A program made the position numbers and the translations under genes. From an uncultured Dorea sp. (lineage in GTDB: Bacteria; Bacillota; Clostridia; Lachnospirales; Lachnospiraceae): 64,000 nt of DNA. Within the stretch, counting starts at the first letter, position 1; the number at the start of each line of letters is the position of its first letter. The notes below the pieces were generated by a model. That model was not told the DNA's origin. It saw nothing but the letters and a program-made list of their open reading frames with translations, and made no database searches. Location of the stretch: NCBI GenBank assembly GCA_947652615.1, contig CANTDX010000001.1, positions 149,610 to 213,609 of the forward strand, read 5' to 3'. This document shows positions 26,529-35,169 of this stretch, one piece after another.

Positions 26529-26887
26529 GTTTTCTTATTAAGTTCTTAAGTCCTTCTTAAGAATTTTTCTTTTTCTTTTATGGATTTAACATACTTTGGA
26601 CATAATTTTCTTTTATACTGAAACCCAGATAGTTGATTAACACTCACTATCTCCCCCTCAATAAAGTAACGCATCGCCGGATCACACTGACGGTGCAGCA
26701 CTTTACTCTCATTCCTTTTAGATAACTATAACAACAGCGAACCCCTTCATTCCGCAAGGTCTGGAGGGGTTTCGTTGTGTATTGGCCCGGGATTGAGCAA
26801 CAACATGCTGTTTACAGCAGAGCAATTTTAGTGTATATTTTAAATGACTTTTTGACGCTTGTATTATGCTGTAATTTGGAGGAGAAC
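26529..26887 (+). other. Intergenic region between Spo0A-like gene and nth
   Basis: No protein gene seen. It holds three TTAAG half-sites (26538-26561), the structured RNA copy A, and the short upstream region of nth, whose own promoter I cannot place with confidence. Confidence 0.6.
26588..26775 (+). ncRNA. Structured RNA element, copy A
   Basis: Shares blocks with copy B on the opposite strand at 29.6-29.8 kb. Order: AACATACTTTGGACA (26588-26602), an 11-nt gap, TATACT (-10-like, 26614-26619), stem 1 (AGATAGT/ACTATCT), a C-rich strand CTCCCCCTC, stem 2 closed by AAAGT/ACTTT with inner GCCG/CGGT, a ~50-nt stretch almost identical between copies (26700-26753), and a final stem ACCCC/GGGGT with a GCAA tetraloop inside. 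Estimated transcript 26626-26775. The C-rich strand could pair with Shine-Dalgarno sites. Three TTAAG sites precede it. Confidence 0.6.
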
Positions 26888-27526
26888 ATGACAAAAGAGA
26901 AATTAGCCCTGGAGATTATCGAACGCCTGAAAAAGGAATATCCGGACGCCGGATGTACCCTGGATTATGATCAGGCATGGAAATTACTGGTCAGCGTACG
27001 GTTGGCAGCCCAATGTACAGATGCCCGGGTGAATGTCGTGGTTGAAGGCCTGTACGAGAAATTCCCGGATGTAGACGCACTGGCCGCGGCAGATGTAGCA
27101 GAGATCGAAGAGATCGTCCGGCCCTGCGGGCTTGGCAAGAGTAAGGCCAGAGATATCAGTGCATGTATGAAGATATTGAAAGAAGACTATGACGGCAAGA
27201 TCCCCAAGGACTTCAACGCACTTCTGAAGCTCCCGGGTGTGGGGCGTAAGAGTGCGAACCTGATCATGGGCGATGTATTCGGCGAACCGGCTATCGTAAC
27301 GGATACGCACTGCATCCGCATGGTCAACCGCATGGGACTGGTAGACGGCATCAAGGAACCCAAGAAGGTTGAGATGGCGCTCTGGAAGATCATCCCTCCC
27401 AAGGAAGGCAGTGACTTCTGCCACCGCCTGGTCTACCACGGAAGAGATATCTGCACCGCCAGGACGAAGCCGTACTGCGACCGCTGCTGCTTACAGGACA
27501 TCTGCGCGAAGAACGGGGTAGAATAG
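26888..27526 (+). CDS. nth: Endonuclease III
   Basis: DNA glycosylase/AP lyase that removes oxidised pyrimidines. Helix-hairpin-helix LPGVGRKSANLI carries the catalytic Lys; the Asp is in VTDTHCIRMVNRMG. The C-terminal 4Fe-4S loop reads C-x7-C-x2-C-x5-C (CTARTKPYC, then CCLQDIC), one residue longer in the first gap than the E. coli C-x6-C. About 212 residues. I start at MTKEKL, 4-5 nt after GGAGGAG; the longer upstream frame runs into the RNA element. Confidence 0.95.
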   Translation: MTKEKLALEIIERLKKEYPDAGCTLDYDQAWKLLVSVRLAAQCTDARVNVVVEGLYEKFPDVDALAAADVAEIEEIVRPCGLGKSKARDISACMKILKEDYDGKIPKDFNALLKLPGVGRKSANLIMGDVFGEPAIVTDTHCIRMVNRMGLVDGIKEPKKVEMALWKIIPPKEGSDFCHRLVYHGRDICTARTKPYCDRCCLQDICAKNGVE

Positions 27527-27528
27527 AA

Positions 27529-27774
27529 TCAGCTCTGCCGGAGCGCCTTCAGGCATTCTATGAATTCCAGGTCGTCCTGCTTAAGCTTCAAGTTGGAGCA
27601 ATAATTCTTGCCCTCCGGAGTCGTTACGTTGATCTCGACAACCGAACCCTCCATGAGTGCATCCTGCGATATCGCATTGAGGAACAACGGGAATTTGGGA
27701 TGATTCAGGCGAAAATGCTCCATACACCCCTTTAGCTTCTGAATCATTGCAATTTGGTTAAAATTCATATTCAA
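27529..27774 (-). CDS. Conserved hypothetical protein (81 aa)
   Basis: Small soluble protein beginning with an AMIQKLKGCMEHFRLNHPKFPLFLNAI helix pair, then a beta region (GSVVEINVTTPEGKNYCSNLKL) and a C-terminal helix. I do not recognise a named family. Start: a TTG at 27774, 9 nt after GGGAGG, fits better than the ATG two codons on, which is 15 nt away. Convergent with nth (2-nt gap). Confidence 0.65.
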   Translation of the reverse strand: MNMNFNQIAMIQKLKGCMEHFRLNHPKFPLFLNAISQDALMEGSVVEINVTTPEGKNYCSNLKLKQDDLEFIECLKALRQS

Positions 27775-27852
27775 GACAAGGTACCTCCCATGTTTGTTTC
27801 TATATCATTATACTGAACTGTTCGAAAATAGTCAAAGAAAGAAGAGAATCTT

Positions 27853-28626
27853 ATGGATCTGCAACACGCAAAAACGGAATTTGAACGTTATCTGGACGGC
27901 TATGACCGGAACGATGACAAGGTACATCTGAAGATCGTGCATACCTACGGTGTAACTGAATACAGCCGGCAGATTGCCGAACGGCTGAATCTTCCTGATG
28001 AAGACCGGGAGCTGGCACAATTGATCGGCCTGCTGCATGATATCGGCAGATTCGAACAATTGAAACGGTTCGACAGCTTCGAACCAGATACTATGGATCA
28101 TGCAAGCTTTGGAGTCCAGATTCTATTCTCAGAAGGAATGATCCGGAACTTCGCAGAAAAAGATTCGTGGGACGGCATTATCCGAACAGCGATCGCCAGG
28201 CACAGCGATTTCCGGCTGACCGGCATCACAGACAGCCGTACCCTGATGCATGCCCGCATCATCCGGGACGCTGACAAGCTGGATAACTGCCGGGTGAAGC
28301 TTGAAGACACCATCGAAACCATACTGGGCGTCTCTGCCGAAGAGGTCGGCAGAGATTCCGTCAGCCCGGAGGTTATGGCTCAGTTTTGCAGAAAAGAATC
28401 CATCCTCTCTTCCATAAGAAGAACGAAGATGGATTACTGGCTGTCTTATCTGGCTTATTTCTTCGACATTAACTATAAGGTATCCTGGGATATTATCCGT
28501 GAACATGATTATGTGGCACGGCTGATCGCCCGGATCCCGTATTCCAATCCGCAGGCTCAGGTGCAGATGGATGAGGTCCGGACGATACTGGATGCGTATA
28601 TGATGAATTTTACAGAAAGACTCTGA
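27853..28626 (+). CDS. HD domain phosphohydrolase
   Basis: A 257-residue HD-superfamily protein. Metal ligands are seen as HLKIVHTYGV (His), LIGLLHDIGRFEQ (HD pair) and a later Asp in IRDADKLDN. The family hydrolyses phosphates on nucleotides or similar substrates; the substrate is not evident. The extra C-terminal ~90 residues (helical) are common in clostridial members. Convergent with the methyltransferase gene. Confidence 0.88.
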   Translation: MDLQHAKTEFERYLDGYDRNDDKVHLKIVHTYGVTEYSRQIAERLNLPDEDRELAQLIGLLHDIGRFEQLKRFDSFEPDTMDHASFGVQILFSEGMIRNFAEKDSWDGIIRTAIARHSDFRLTGITDSRTLMHARIIRDADKLDNCRVKLEDTIETILGVSAEEVGRDSVSPEVMAQFCRKESILSSIRRTKMDYWLSYLAYFFDINYKVSWDIIREHDYVARLIARIPYSNPQAQVQMDEVRTILDAYMMNFTERL

Positions 28627-28633
28627 AAACGGA

Positions 28634-29497
28634 TTATATAACGGCTTCCCAACGCCCGGAAGCCCCGCACGGGAGGTATAATCCTGTGCGGCCGACAGGC
28701 AGCCCAATCTCCTGAGAGGCAACGCTGCCTTCATATCCCTTAAGTTCAACGCTCAGCATATAAGTCAGCACCGCCGGTGCGAGTCCTGTCGTATAAGAAT
28801 TGACCAGGAAGAACAACGGTGTGTCTGACAGAAGCTTCGCGCACAGCCGGATCAGCGGATGAATCGCGTCTTCTATCTTCCAGATCTCTCCCTTGGGCCC
28901 TCTTCCGTAAGACGGCGGGTCCATGATAATGGCATCATAGTGATTCCCTCTCCGGATCTCCCGCTCTACGAACTTGACACAGTCATCCACAAGCCACCGG
29001 ACAGGCTTATCCGCCAATCCGGAAGACGCGGCATTCTCCTTCGCCCAGTTGACCATCCCCTTGGATGCGTCCACATGCGTGACACTGGCTCCGGCAGCCG
29101 CAGCAGACAAAGTGGCGCCGCCCGTATAGGCGAACAGATTCAGCACCTTGACGGGACGCCCGGCCCGGCGGATCTTCTCTGAGAACCAGTCCCAGTTCGC
29201 CGCCTGCTCCGGAAACAGACCGGTATGCTTGAAGCTGAACGGCTTCAGGTTGAATGTCAGATCACGGTAATGGATCTGCCACTGCTTGGGCAGGTCGAAG
29301 AACTCCCAATCGCCGCCCCCCTTCCTGCTTCGGTGGTAATGGCCGTTCCTATGCGTCCAGCCCTGGTCGGTCCGCGGCGTATCCCATATAACCTGGGGAT
29401 CCGGGCGGACCAGGATGTAATCTCCCCAGCGTTCTAATTTCTCACCTTTGCTGCAATCTATGATCTCATAATCTTTCCAGTTATCTGCAATCCACAT
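28634..29497 (-). CDS. Class I SAM-dependent methyltransferase (RlmI/RlmK-like)
   Basis: A 287-residue methyltransferase. Motif I is VLNLFAYTGGATLSAAAAGA, motif II THVDASKGMVNWAKEN and motif IV IMDPPSYGRG, the combination of the RlmI/YccW 23S rRNA m5C family, although the N-terminal PUA domain is absent and replaced by a ~90-residue beta-rich region. Catalytic nucleophile and RNA target are not determinable. Start at MWIADNW after AAAGGAAA; the longer frame has no ribosome site. Confidence 0.85.
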   Translation of the reverse strand: MWIADNWKDYEIIDCSKGEKLERWGDYILVRPDPQVIWDTPRTDQGWTHRNGHYHRSRKGGGDWEFFDLPKQWQIHYRDLTFNLKPFSFKHTGLFPEQAANWDWFSEKIRRAGRPVKVLNLFAYTGGATLSAAAAGASVTHVDASKGMVNWAKENAASSGLADKPVRWLVDDCVKFVEREIRRGNHYDAIIMDPPSYGRGPKGEIWKIEDAIHPLIRLCAKLLSDTPLFFLVNSYTTGLAPAVLTYMLSVELKGYEGSVASQEIGLPVGRTGLYLPCGASGRWEAVI

Positions 29498-29639
29498 GGT
29501 ATATTTCCTTTCTGTATACATGATCGGACGGCAGTCCGCCCGCCCCGGGAATGGCATGCATCACGGGATGCCCGAATGGGGATTCTTGTATAGAATATAC
29601 ACTAAAAAAAGATTTCTGTAAATAAAAGAAATCTCCATG

Positions 29640-29840
29640 CAACAACAAACCCCTTCTGTTCCTTACGGAATGAAGGGGCTCGCTGTTGTTATAGTTATCT
29701 AAAAGGAATGAGAGTAAAGTGCGGCACCCGGGGTAAATCCAACCCCCTGGGTGCAATACTTTGTGAGGGGGGAGATAGTTGAATCTGTCTTTCAACTATC
29801 TGTCTCTTAGTATAAGGGCAAAATGTGTCCAAAGTATGTT
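29640..29840 (-). ncRNA. Structured RNA element, copy B
   Basis: Minus-strand copy with the same block order as copy A and the same 11-nt gap between AACATACTTTGGACA (29826-29840) and TATACT (29809-29814). Stem 1 is longer (AGATAGTTGAA/TTCAACTATCT). Stem 2 is closed by the same AAAGT/ACTTT but its interior differs completely and still pairs (GCACCC/GGGTGC, GGGG/CCCC). The last hairpin keeps CCCCTTC with a GTAA tetraloop. Such covariation argues for a functional RNA; estimated transcript 29802 down to 29640. Confidence 0.6.
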
Positions 29841-29976
29841 TATTTCCTTAAACAAAACGAAAATTTCTTAAGAGGAGATTAAAATATCGTCAGACAATCA
29901 TCCCTGGTCTTCGAACCCGGATCACCCGGACCGACCCAACCGTCAATTTTACCTTTTCTTTTTCCCCATTCTCCTA

Positions 29977-30000
29977 TATAATAATGTAAGCGTCGAAAAA
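29977..30000 (+). promoter_or_regulatory. carB -10 candidate with 0A-like box at the start site
   Basis: TATAAT at 29977-29982 with no good -35, followed at 29992-30000 by GTCGAAAAA, the 3' part of a 0A box, right at the expected transcription start. Speculative. Confidence 0.35.
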
Positions 30001-30065
30001 TATTTCACGCGCTGTGATACAAATCAATGAGTGTATTTCAATGATATCATACGAGGAGGATACAT

Positions 30066-33000
30066 ATGCCAAAAAGAACAGACATTCACAAGGTACTCAT
30101 CATCGGTTCCGGTCCTATCATCATCGGGCAGGCCTGCGAATTCGACTATTCCGGAACCCAGGCATGCAAAGCACTGCGCAATCTCGGCTATGAGATCGTG
30201 CTTGTCAATTCCAATCCGGCTACCATCATGACCGATCCGGAGATGGCGGACGTCACCTACATCGAACCATTGAATGTAGAACGGTTAGAGCAGATCATAG
30301 CCAAAGAACGGCCCGATGCGCTCCTGCCGAACCTGGGGGGGCAATCCGGGCTGAATCTGTGTGCAGAGCTTGCCAAGGAAGGGATTCTTGATAAATACAA
30401 TGTCAAAGTCATAGGCGTCCAGGTGGATGCCATCGAGCGCGGAGAGGACAGAATCGAGTTCAAGAAGTCCATGGATGCACTTGGGATCGAGATGGCAAGA
30501 AGCGAGGTAGCTTACAGTGTTGAGGAAGCGCTTGGCATCGCCGGCCGCCTGGGATACCCTGTGGTTCTGCGCCCTGCTTACACCATGGGCGGCGCCGGCG
30601 GCGGACTGGTGTATAATAAAGAAGAGCTTAAGACCGTGTGCGCCAGAGGGCTGCAGGCAAGTTTAGTAGGCCAGGTATTGGTAGAAGAATCCATCCTCGG
30701 ATGGGAGGAGCTTGAGCTTGAGGTTGTCCGGGACGCCGACAACAACATGATCACGGTATGTTTTATTGAGAATATTGATCCGCTGGGGGTTCACACCGGC
30801 GACTCCTTCTGTTCTGCTCCGATGCTTACCATATCGGAAGAATGCCAGAAGGAACTGCAGCGGCAGGCATATAAGATCGTAGAATCTGTAGAAGTGATCG
30901 GCGGAACCAATGTACAATTTGCCCATGACCCTGTGACCGGCCGGATCGTGGTTATCGAGATCAATCCCAGAACCTCCCGTTCCTCCGCACTTGCTTCTAA
31001 GGCTACCGGTTTCCCGATCGCACTGGTATCCGCCATGCTTGCCGCAGGACTGACCTTGAAGGATATCCCCTGCGGGAAATACGGCACGCTGGATCGATAC
31101 GTTCCGGACGGCGATTATGTAGTAATCAAGTTCGCGCGCTGGGCATTCGAGAAATTCAAGGGAGTCGAAGATAAACTCGGCACGCAGATGCGCGCCGTAG
31201 GCGAGGTCATGAGTATCGGCAAGACCTACAAGGAAGCCTTCCAGAAGGCGATCCGAAGCCTGGAGACCGGACGGTATGGTCTGGGATACGCCAGGGATTA
31301 TCATGAGAAGAGCAAAGAACAGCTTCTCCATATGCTGATCACGCCGTCCAGCGACCGTCATTTTATCATGTACGAAGCCCTTCGCAAGGGGGCGTCCGTG
31401 GAGGAGATCTTCGATATCACGAAGGTAAAGACTTATTTTATAGAGCAGATGAAAGAACTTGTGGAGGAAGAAGAGGCTCTTATTGCGTCCCGCGGAAGCC
31501 TTCCTTCTGATGATATGCTGATCTCGGCCAAGAAGAATGGTTTCTCGGACAAGTATTTAAGTCAGATCCTTGACATTTCTGAAGACATCATCCGCAGCCG
31601 CCGTATCGAACTGGGCGTGGAAGAGGCCTGGGAGGGTGTACATGTAAGCGGAACCCCGGACAGCGCGTATTATTATTCTACCTACAACGCCGCGGATCAG
31701 AATCCGGTCAGCACCGGCAAGCCGAAGATCATGATCCTTGGCGGAGGACCCAACCGGATCGGTCAGGGTATCGAGTTCGATTACTGCTGCGTCCATGCGT
31801 CACTGGCGCTTAAGAAGCTGGGCTTCGAGACCATCATCGTAAACTGCAACCCGGAGACGGTCTCAACGGATTACGACACCTCCGACAAGCTGTATTTTGA
31901 GCCGCTGACCTTAGAAGACGTGCTGAGCATATATAAGAAGGAACAGCCCGTCGGCGTGATCGCCCAGTTCGGCGGACAGACGCCTCTGAACCTGGCCTCT
32001 GACCTCGAGAAGAACGGCGTCAAGATCCTTGGTACTTCACCTTCCGTGATCGACCTGGCGGAGGACCGCGACCTGTTCCGTGAGATGATGGACAGATTAG
32101 AGATCCCTATGCCGGAATCCGGTATGGCAACCACCATAGACGAAGCCCTGTCGATCGCACACAAGATCGGATATCCGGTTATGGTTCGTCCTTCCTACGT
32201 CCTTGGCGGACGCGGCATGGAAGTAGTATATGACGATGATAGCATGGCGGGCTATATGAAAGCCGCTGTCGGTGTAACCCCTGACCGGCCGATCCTGATC
32301 GACCGTTTCCTGAACCATGCGCTGGAATGTGAAGCAGACGCCATCAGCGACGGCAGCCACGCTTTTGTCCCCGCCGTGATGGAGCATATAGAACTGGCAG
32401 GCGTGCACTCCGGAGATTCCGCGTGCATCATCCCGTCCGTACACATTTCCCCGGAGAATGTACAGACTATCAAGGAATATACCCGCAGGATCGCCGAGGA
32501 AATGCATGTCAAGGGACTTATGAACATGCAGTATGCCATCGAGAACGGCAAGGTATACGTCCTGGAAGCGAATCCCCGGGCATCCCGGACCGTGCCGCTG
32601 GTATCCAAGGTATGCAATATCCGCATGGTGCCGCTGGCGACAGACATCATCACCTCCGAGCTTACCGGCCGGCCGTCGCCTGTACAGAACCTTAAGGAAC
32701 AGCACATCCCGTATTACGGAGTGAAGGAAGCTGTATTTCCGTTCAATATGTTCCAGGAAGTCGACCCTCTTCTGGGCCCTGAGATGCGCTCCACCGGGGA
32801 AGTCCTCGGGCTGTCGCCATCTTACGGCGAGGCATTCTACAAGGCACAGGAAGCCACACAGTCCAAGCTGCCCCTTGGCGGTACGGTGCTGATCTCCGTG
32901 AACCGCAAGGACAAGGCCGAGGTAGTAGAGATTGCCCAGAGCTTCGCGGATGACGGCTTCAAGATCCTCGCCACCGGCAATACCTATGAACTGATCCGAA

Positions 33001-33290
33001 GCGCCGGAATCGAAGCCGAGAAGGTGAAGAAGCTCTACGAAGGGCGTCCGAACATCCTGGACATGATCACCAACGAGAGCATCGACCTGATTGTCAATTC
33101 ACCGGCCGGCAAGGAGAGCGTTCACGACGACAGCTACCTGCGCAAAGCCGCAATCAAGGCGAAGATTCCGTATATCACGACCATTGCCGCCGCGAGAGTC
33201 ACCGCCAAGGGAATCCGGTATATCAAAGAACACGGCAACGGAGACGTGAAGTCACTGCAGCAATTACACAGCGAGATTACGGATAGATAA
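30066..33290 (+). CDS. carB: Carbamoyl phosphate synthase large subunit
   Basis: A 1074-residue two-module ATP-grasp enzyme that makes carbamoyl phosphate for pyrimidine and arginine synthesis. N-terminal VLIIGSGPIIIGQACEFDYSG and the second-half equivalent ILGGGPNRIGQGIEFDYC mark the duplicated carboxyphosphate and carbamoyl-phosphate modules; ATP-grasp motifs YPVVLRPAYTMGGAGGG and YPVMVRPSYVLGGRGM are intact; the C-terminal MGS-like allosteric domain (FKILATGNTYELI) is present. carA is not adjacent on either side, which is unusual. GAGGAGG lies 7 nt from the ATG. Confidence 0.97.
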   Translation: MPKRTDIHKVLIIGSGPIIIGQACEFDYSGTQACKALRNLGYEIVLVNSNPATIMTDPEMADVTYIEPLNVERLEQIIAKERPDALLPNLGGQSGLNLCAELAKEGILDKYNVKVIGVQVDAIERGEDRIEFKKSMDALGIEMARSEVAYSVEEALGIAGRLGYPVVLRPAYTMGGAGGGLVYNKEELKTVCARGLQASLVGQVLVEESILGWEELELEVVRDADNNMITVCFIENIDPLGVHTGDSFCSAPMLTISEECQKELQRQAYKIVESVEVIGGTNVQFAHDPVTGRIVVIEINPRTSRSSALASKATGFPIALVSAMLAAGLTLKDIPCGKYGTLDRYVPDGDYVVIKFARWAFEKFKGVEDKLGTQMRAVGEVMSIGKTYKEAFQKAIRSLETGRYGLGYARDYHEKSKEQLLHMLITPSSDRHFIMYEALRKGASVEEIFDITKVKTYFIEQMKELVEEEEALIASRGSLPSDDMLISAKKNGFSDKYLSQILDISEDIIRSRRIELGVEEAWEGVHVSGTPDSAYYYSTYNAADQNPVSTGKPKIMILGGGPNRIGQGIEFDYCCVHASLALKKLGFETIIVNCNPETVSTDYDTSDKLYFEPLTLEDVLSIYKKEQPVGVIAQFGGQTPLNLASDLEKNGVKILGTSPSVIDLAEDRDLFREMMDRLEIPMPESGMATTIDEALSIAHKIGYPVMVRPSYVLGGRGMEVVYDDDSMAGYMKAAVGVTPDRPILIDRFLNHALECEADAISDGSHAFVPAVMEHIELAGVHSGDSACIIPSVHISPENVQTIKEYTRRIAEEMHVKGLMNMQYAIENGKVYVLEANPRASRTVPLVSKVCNIRMVPLATDIITSELTGRPSPVQNLKEQHIPYYGVKEAVFPFNMFQEVDPLLGPEMRSTGEVLGLSPSYGEAFYKAQEATQSKLPLGGTVLISVNRKDKAEVVEIAQSFADDGFKILATGNTYELIRSAGIEAEKVKKLYEGRPNILDMITNESIDLIVNSPAGKESVHDDSYLRKAAIKAKIPYITTIAAARVTAKGIRYIKEHGNGDVKSLQQLHSEITDR

Positions 33291-33323
33291 TCCGGACGGC
33301 TGCATAACAAGATTACAGACAGG

Positions 33324-33363
33324 GGACACTGTAAAGGAACCAGCGCTTCCTTTTACAGTGTCC
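33324..33363. terminator. Terminator between carB and GNAT gene
   Basis: Hairpin of ~16 bp (GGACACTGTAAAGGAA with TTCCTTTTACAGTGTCC, one bulge) between convergent genes; serves carB and probably the minus-strand GNAT gene too. Confidence 0.75.
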
Positions 33364-33381
33364 TCTGCATTCTATATAGAA

Positions 33382-33936
33382 TCACATCCCGGCAAGCCTG
33401 TCGTTCAATATATATTCTAACTGACAGTCATACGGCTCTGCCTCCACGTGCTTCCGACAGTATTCTTCTGCTTCCGCACATCCCATGGCCCGATAGAATG
33501 CCTGCGTCTCAACTGCCGAATGTCCCGATATATACAGCTTATCTGCTCCCTGCTCCTTCGCCCACTGACCCGCCTTAAGAAACAGCGTCCTTCCGATCCC
33601 TTCTCCCCGCATATCCCCGGACACATGCAGACTGGTCAGGTCAAGGTACTGCCCCCGGCTTCCGAACGGTTCTGACTCAACAGATGCGAACCCCTTAAGA
33701 ACACCGCCGCAGAATGCGCCCCATACCGCTCCGCCAGTCTCCGCCGTATTCTTAAGGCATTTGACCAAGAGCTGATAATCCTCCTCCGACCAGTCATCTA
33801 TGAAGGGCGCATCCCGGACCACCCACTTCCCCTCTTCTCTTCGCCAGCACTTCGTGACCTCCTGACGGCGGATAAACTGCCCGAACAATTCCCGGCAGAT
33901 TTCTTCCTTCTCTAACCTTCGATATTCTATCCTCAT
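33382..33936 (-). CDS. GNAT family N-acetyltransferase
   Basis: A 184-residue GNAT protein. Acetyl-CoA motif LTSLHVSGDMRGEGIGRTLFLKAG (R-x-x-G-x-G), then ADKLYISGHSAVETQAFYRAMGCAEAEEY. Substrate unknown; small-molecule acetylation is most common for this type. CAAGGAGAG precedes the ATG. Monocistronic. Confidence 0.87.
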   Translation of the reverse strand: MRIEYRRLEKEEICRELFGQFIRRQEVTKCWRREEGKWVVRDAPFIDDWSEEDYQLLVKCLKNTAETGGAVWGAFCGGVLKGFASVESEPFGSRGQYLDLTSLHVSGDMRGEGIGRTLFLKAGQWAKEQGADKLYISGHSAVETQAFYRAMGCAEAEEYCRKHVEAEPYDCQLEYILNDRLAGM

Positions 33937-34118
33937 AATCCAACTCTCCTTGAGAAACTATTTTGTTTATTATAGCAGAAAATCAGCCGCGCAACCGAAA
34001 GTTTACATCGATTTCTTCAAAAGCAACATGAAATTTATAGATTTTACATGGGAAATATTATAAGATAAACCCAACCTGAAACGCGTAAAGGCAATACAAG
34101 AAAGAAAGGGTACACACT

Positions 34119-35015
34119 ATGAGCTTATTTGGAGAAAACCTACAATACTATAGAAAACGAAATAATATCACACAGGAACAGCTTGCCGAGCAACTGGAGG
34201 TTTCCCGGCAGACGATATCCAAATGGGAATCCGGCGCCTCTTATGCCGAGATGGAGAAGCTCTTGCAGCTATGCGATCTGTTCTCCTGCGACCTGGATAC
34301 TTTACTTCGTAAAGACGCAAGCATCTCAGAGATAGAAGACAACCTGCAGCACCGGGAGCATATGAAGCATTTCCGCAAATGGATCACCTTCGGCGTCGCC
34401 CTCATCATCTTCGCCGCCGCTTTCTATGAACTGATAACAGGTCTTAGATGGATGGACGAGGAAGTCTTGGATACCGTATTCATGATAATTGCCACGGTCG
34501 CCATCCTGATCCTGATCGTACAGGGGATGAAGGATTCCGACTACCGCAAGAAGCATCCAGTCATCCAGGACTTCTATACCCAGGAAGAGAAAGATGCCTT
34601 TGACAGCCATTTCCCGGCAAAGATCGCGACCGGCGTCGGACTGATCCTGATCGGGATGCTTATTGGGATGAACGGAGACTCGCTTCCGCTGCCGGACAAC
34701 ATGACAGATGATTTCTACTACGGCGTCTTCATGCTCTTCGTGACCGCCGCCGTATCCATCTTTGCCTATACCGGGATGCATAAGACAGAATTCGACGTTG
34801 CGGCCTATAACAGAGAGAACTCCCCGGAGGCCAAAGCCAAGAACAGTCCGATCGCCGTCTGGTGCGGATGCATCATGCTTCTTGCCACTATCGTCTTCCT
34901 GATCGCAGGACTGGTGTTTAGCCTCTGGGAGATCTGCTGGATCGTATACCCGATCGGCGGACTCCTATGCGGCATGGCCACCCTGATCCTGAACCGCCAG
35001 AAGCCAGAACAGTAA
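34119..35015 (+). CDS. XRE-family regulator with membrane domain
   Basis: A 298-residue protein: N-terminal helix-turn-helix (residues ~5-60, NNITQEQLAEQLEVSRQTISKWESG), a linker, and about six predicted membrane segments (from ITFGVALIIFAAAFYEL on). Such HTH-membrane fusions are frequent in Firmicutes and are thought to sense membrane or peptide signals; target genes unknown. Its stop codon lies inside the left end of a dispersed hairpin element. Confidence 0.87.
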   Translation: MSLFGENLQYYRKRNNITQEQLAEQLEVSRQTISKWESGASYAEMEKLLQLCDLFSCDLDTLLRKDASISEIEDNLQHREHMKHFRKWITFGVALIIFAAAFYELITGLRWMDEEVLDTVFMIIATVAILILIVQGMKDSDYRKKHPVIQDFYTQEEKDAFDSHFPAKIATGVGLILIGMLIGMNGDSLPLPDNMTDDFYYGVFMLFVTAAVSIFAYTGMHKTEFDVAAYNRENSPEAKAKNSPIAVWCGCIMLLATIVFLIAGLVFSLWEICWIVYPIGGLLCGMATLILNRQKPEQ

Positions 35016-35136
35016 GTCTAATGCGCATTCACTGCGCTGACCGTGCCGTAGAATAGAGCATGAAAGCATCCGGCCCATCGCGAAGCGATTGTTAATGGCC
35101 GGATGCCTGTAACAGTGAAGGTATCTGAACTGTTAC
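35007..35136 (+). repeat. Dispersed hairpin element, copy 1
   Basis: About 130 bp, closely similar to the copy at 40963-41096. Centre: GCATCCGGCC pairing with GGCCGGATGC, with ATCGC/GCGAT inside. The right end carries TCTGAACTGTTAC. The left end is eroded where it overlaps the stop of the XRE gene. Confidence 0.75.
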
Positions 35137-35169
35137 CATTTTCAGACAAGTCCCTATATCTTATATCCT

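Larger units (their letters stand above)
29498..30065. other. Intergenic region before carB
   Basis: No protein gene seen. Holds structured RNA copy B on the minus strand (29640-29840), a CTTAAG motif (29867-29872) in front of it, and the carB promoter area on the plus strand. Confidence 0.6.
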
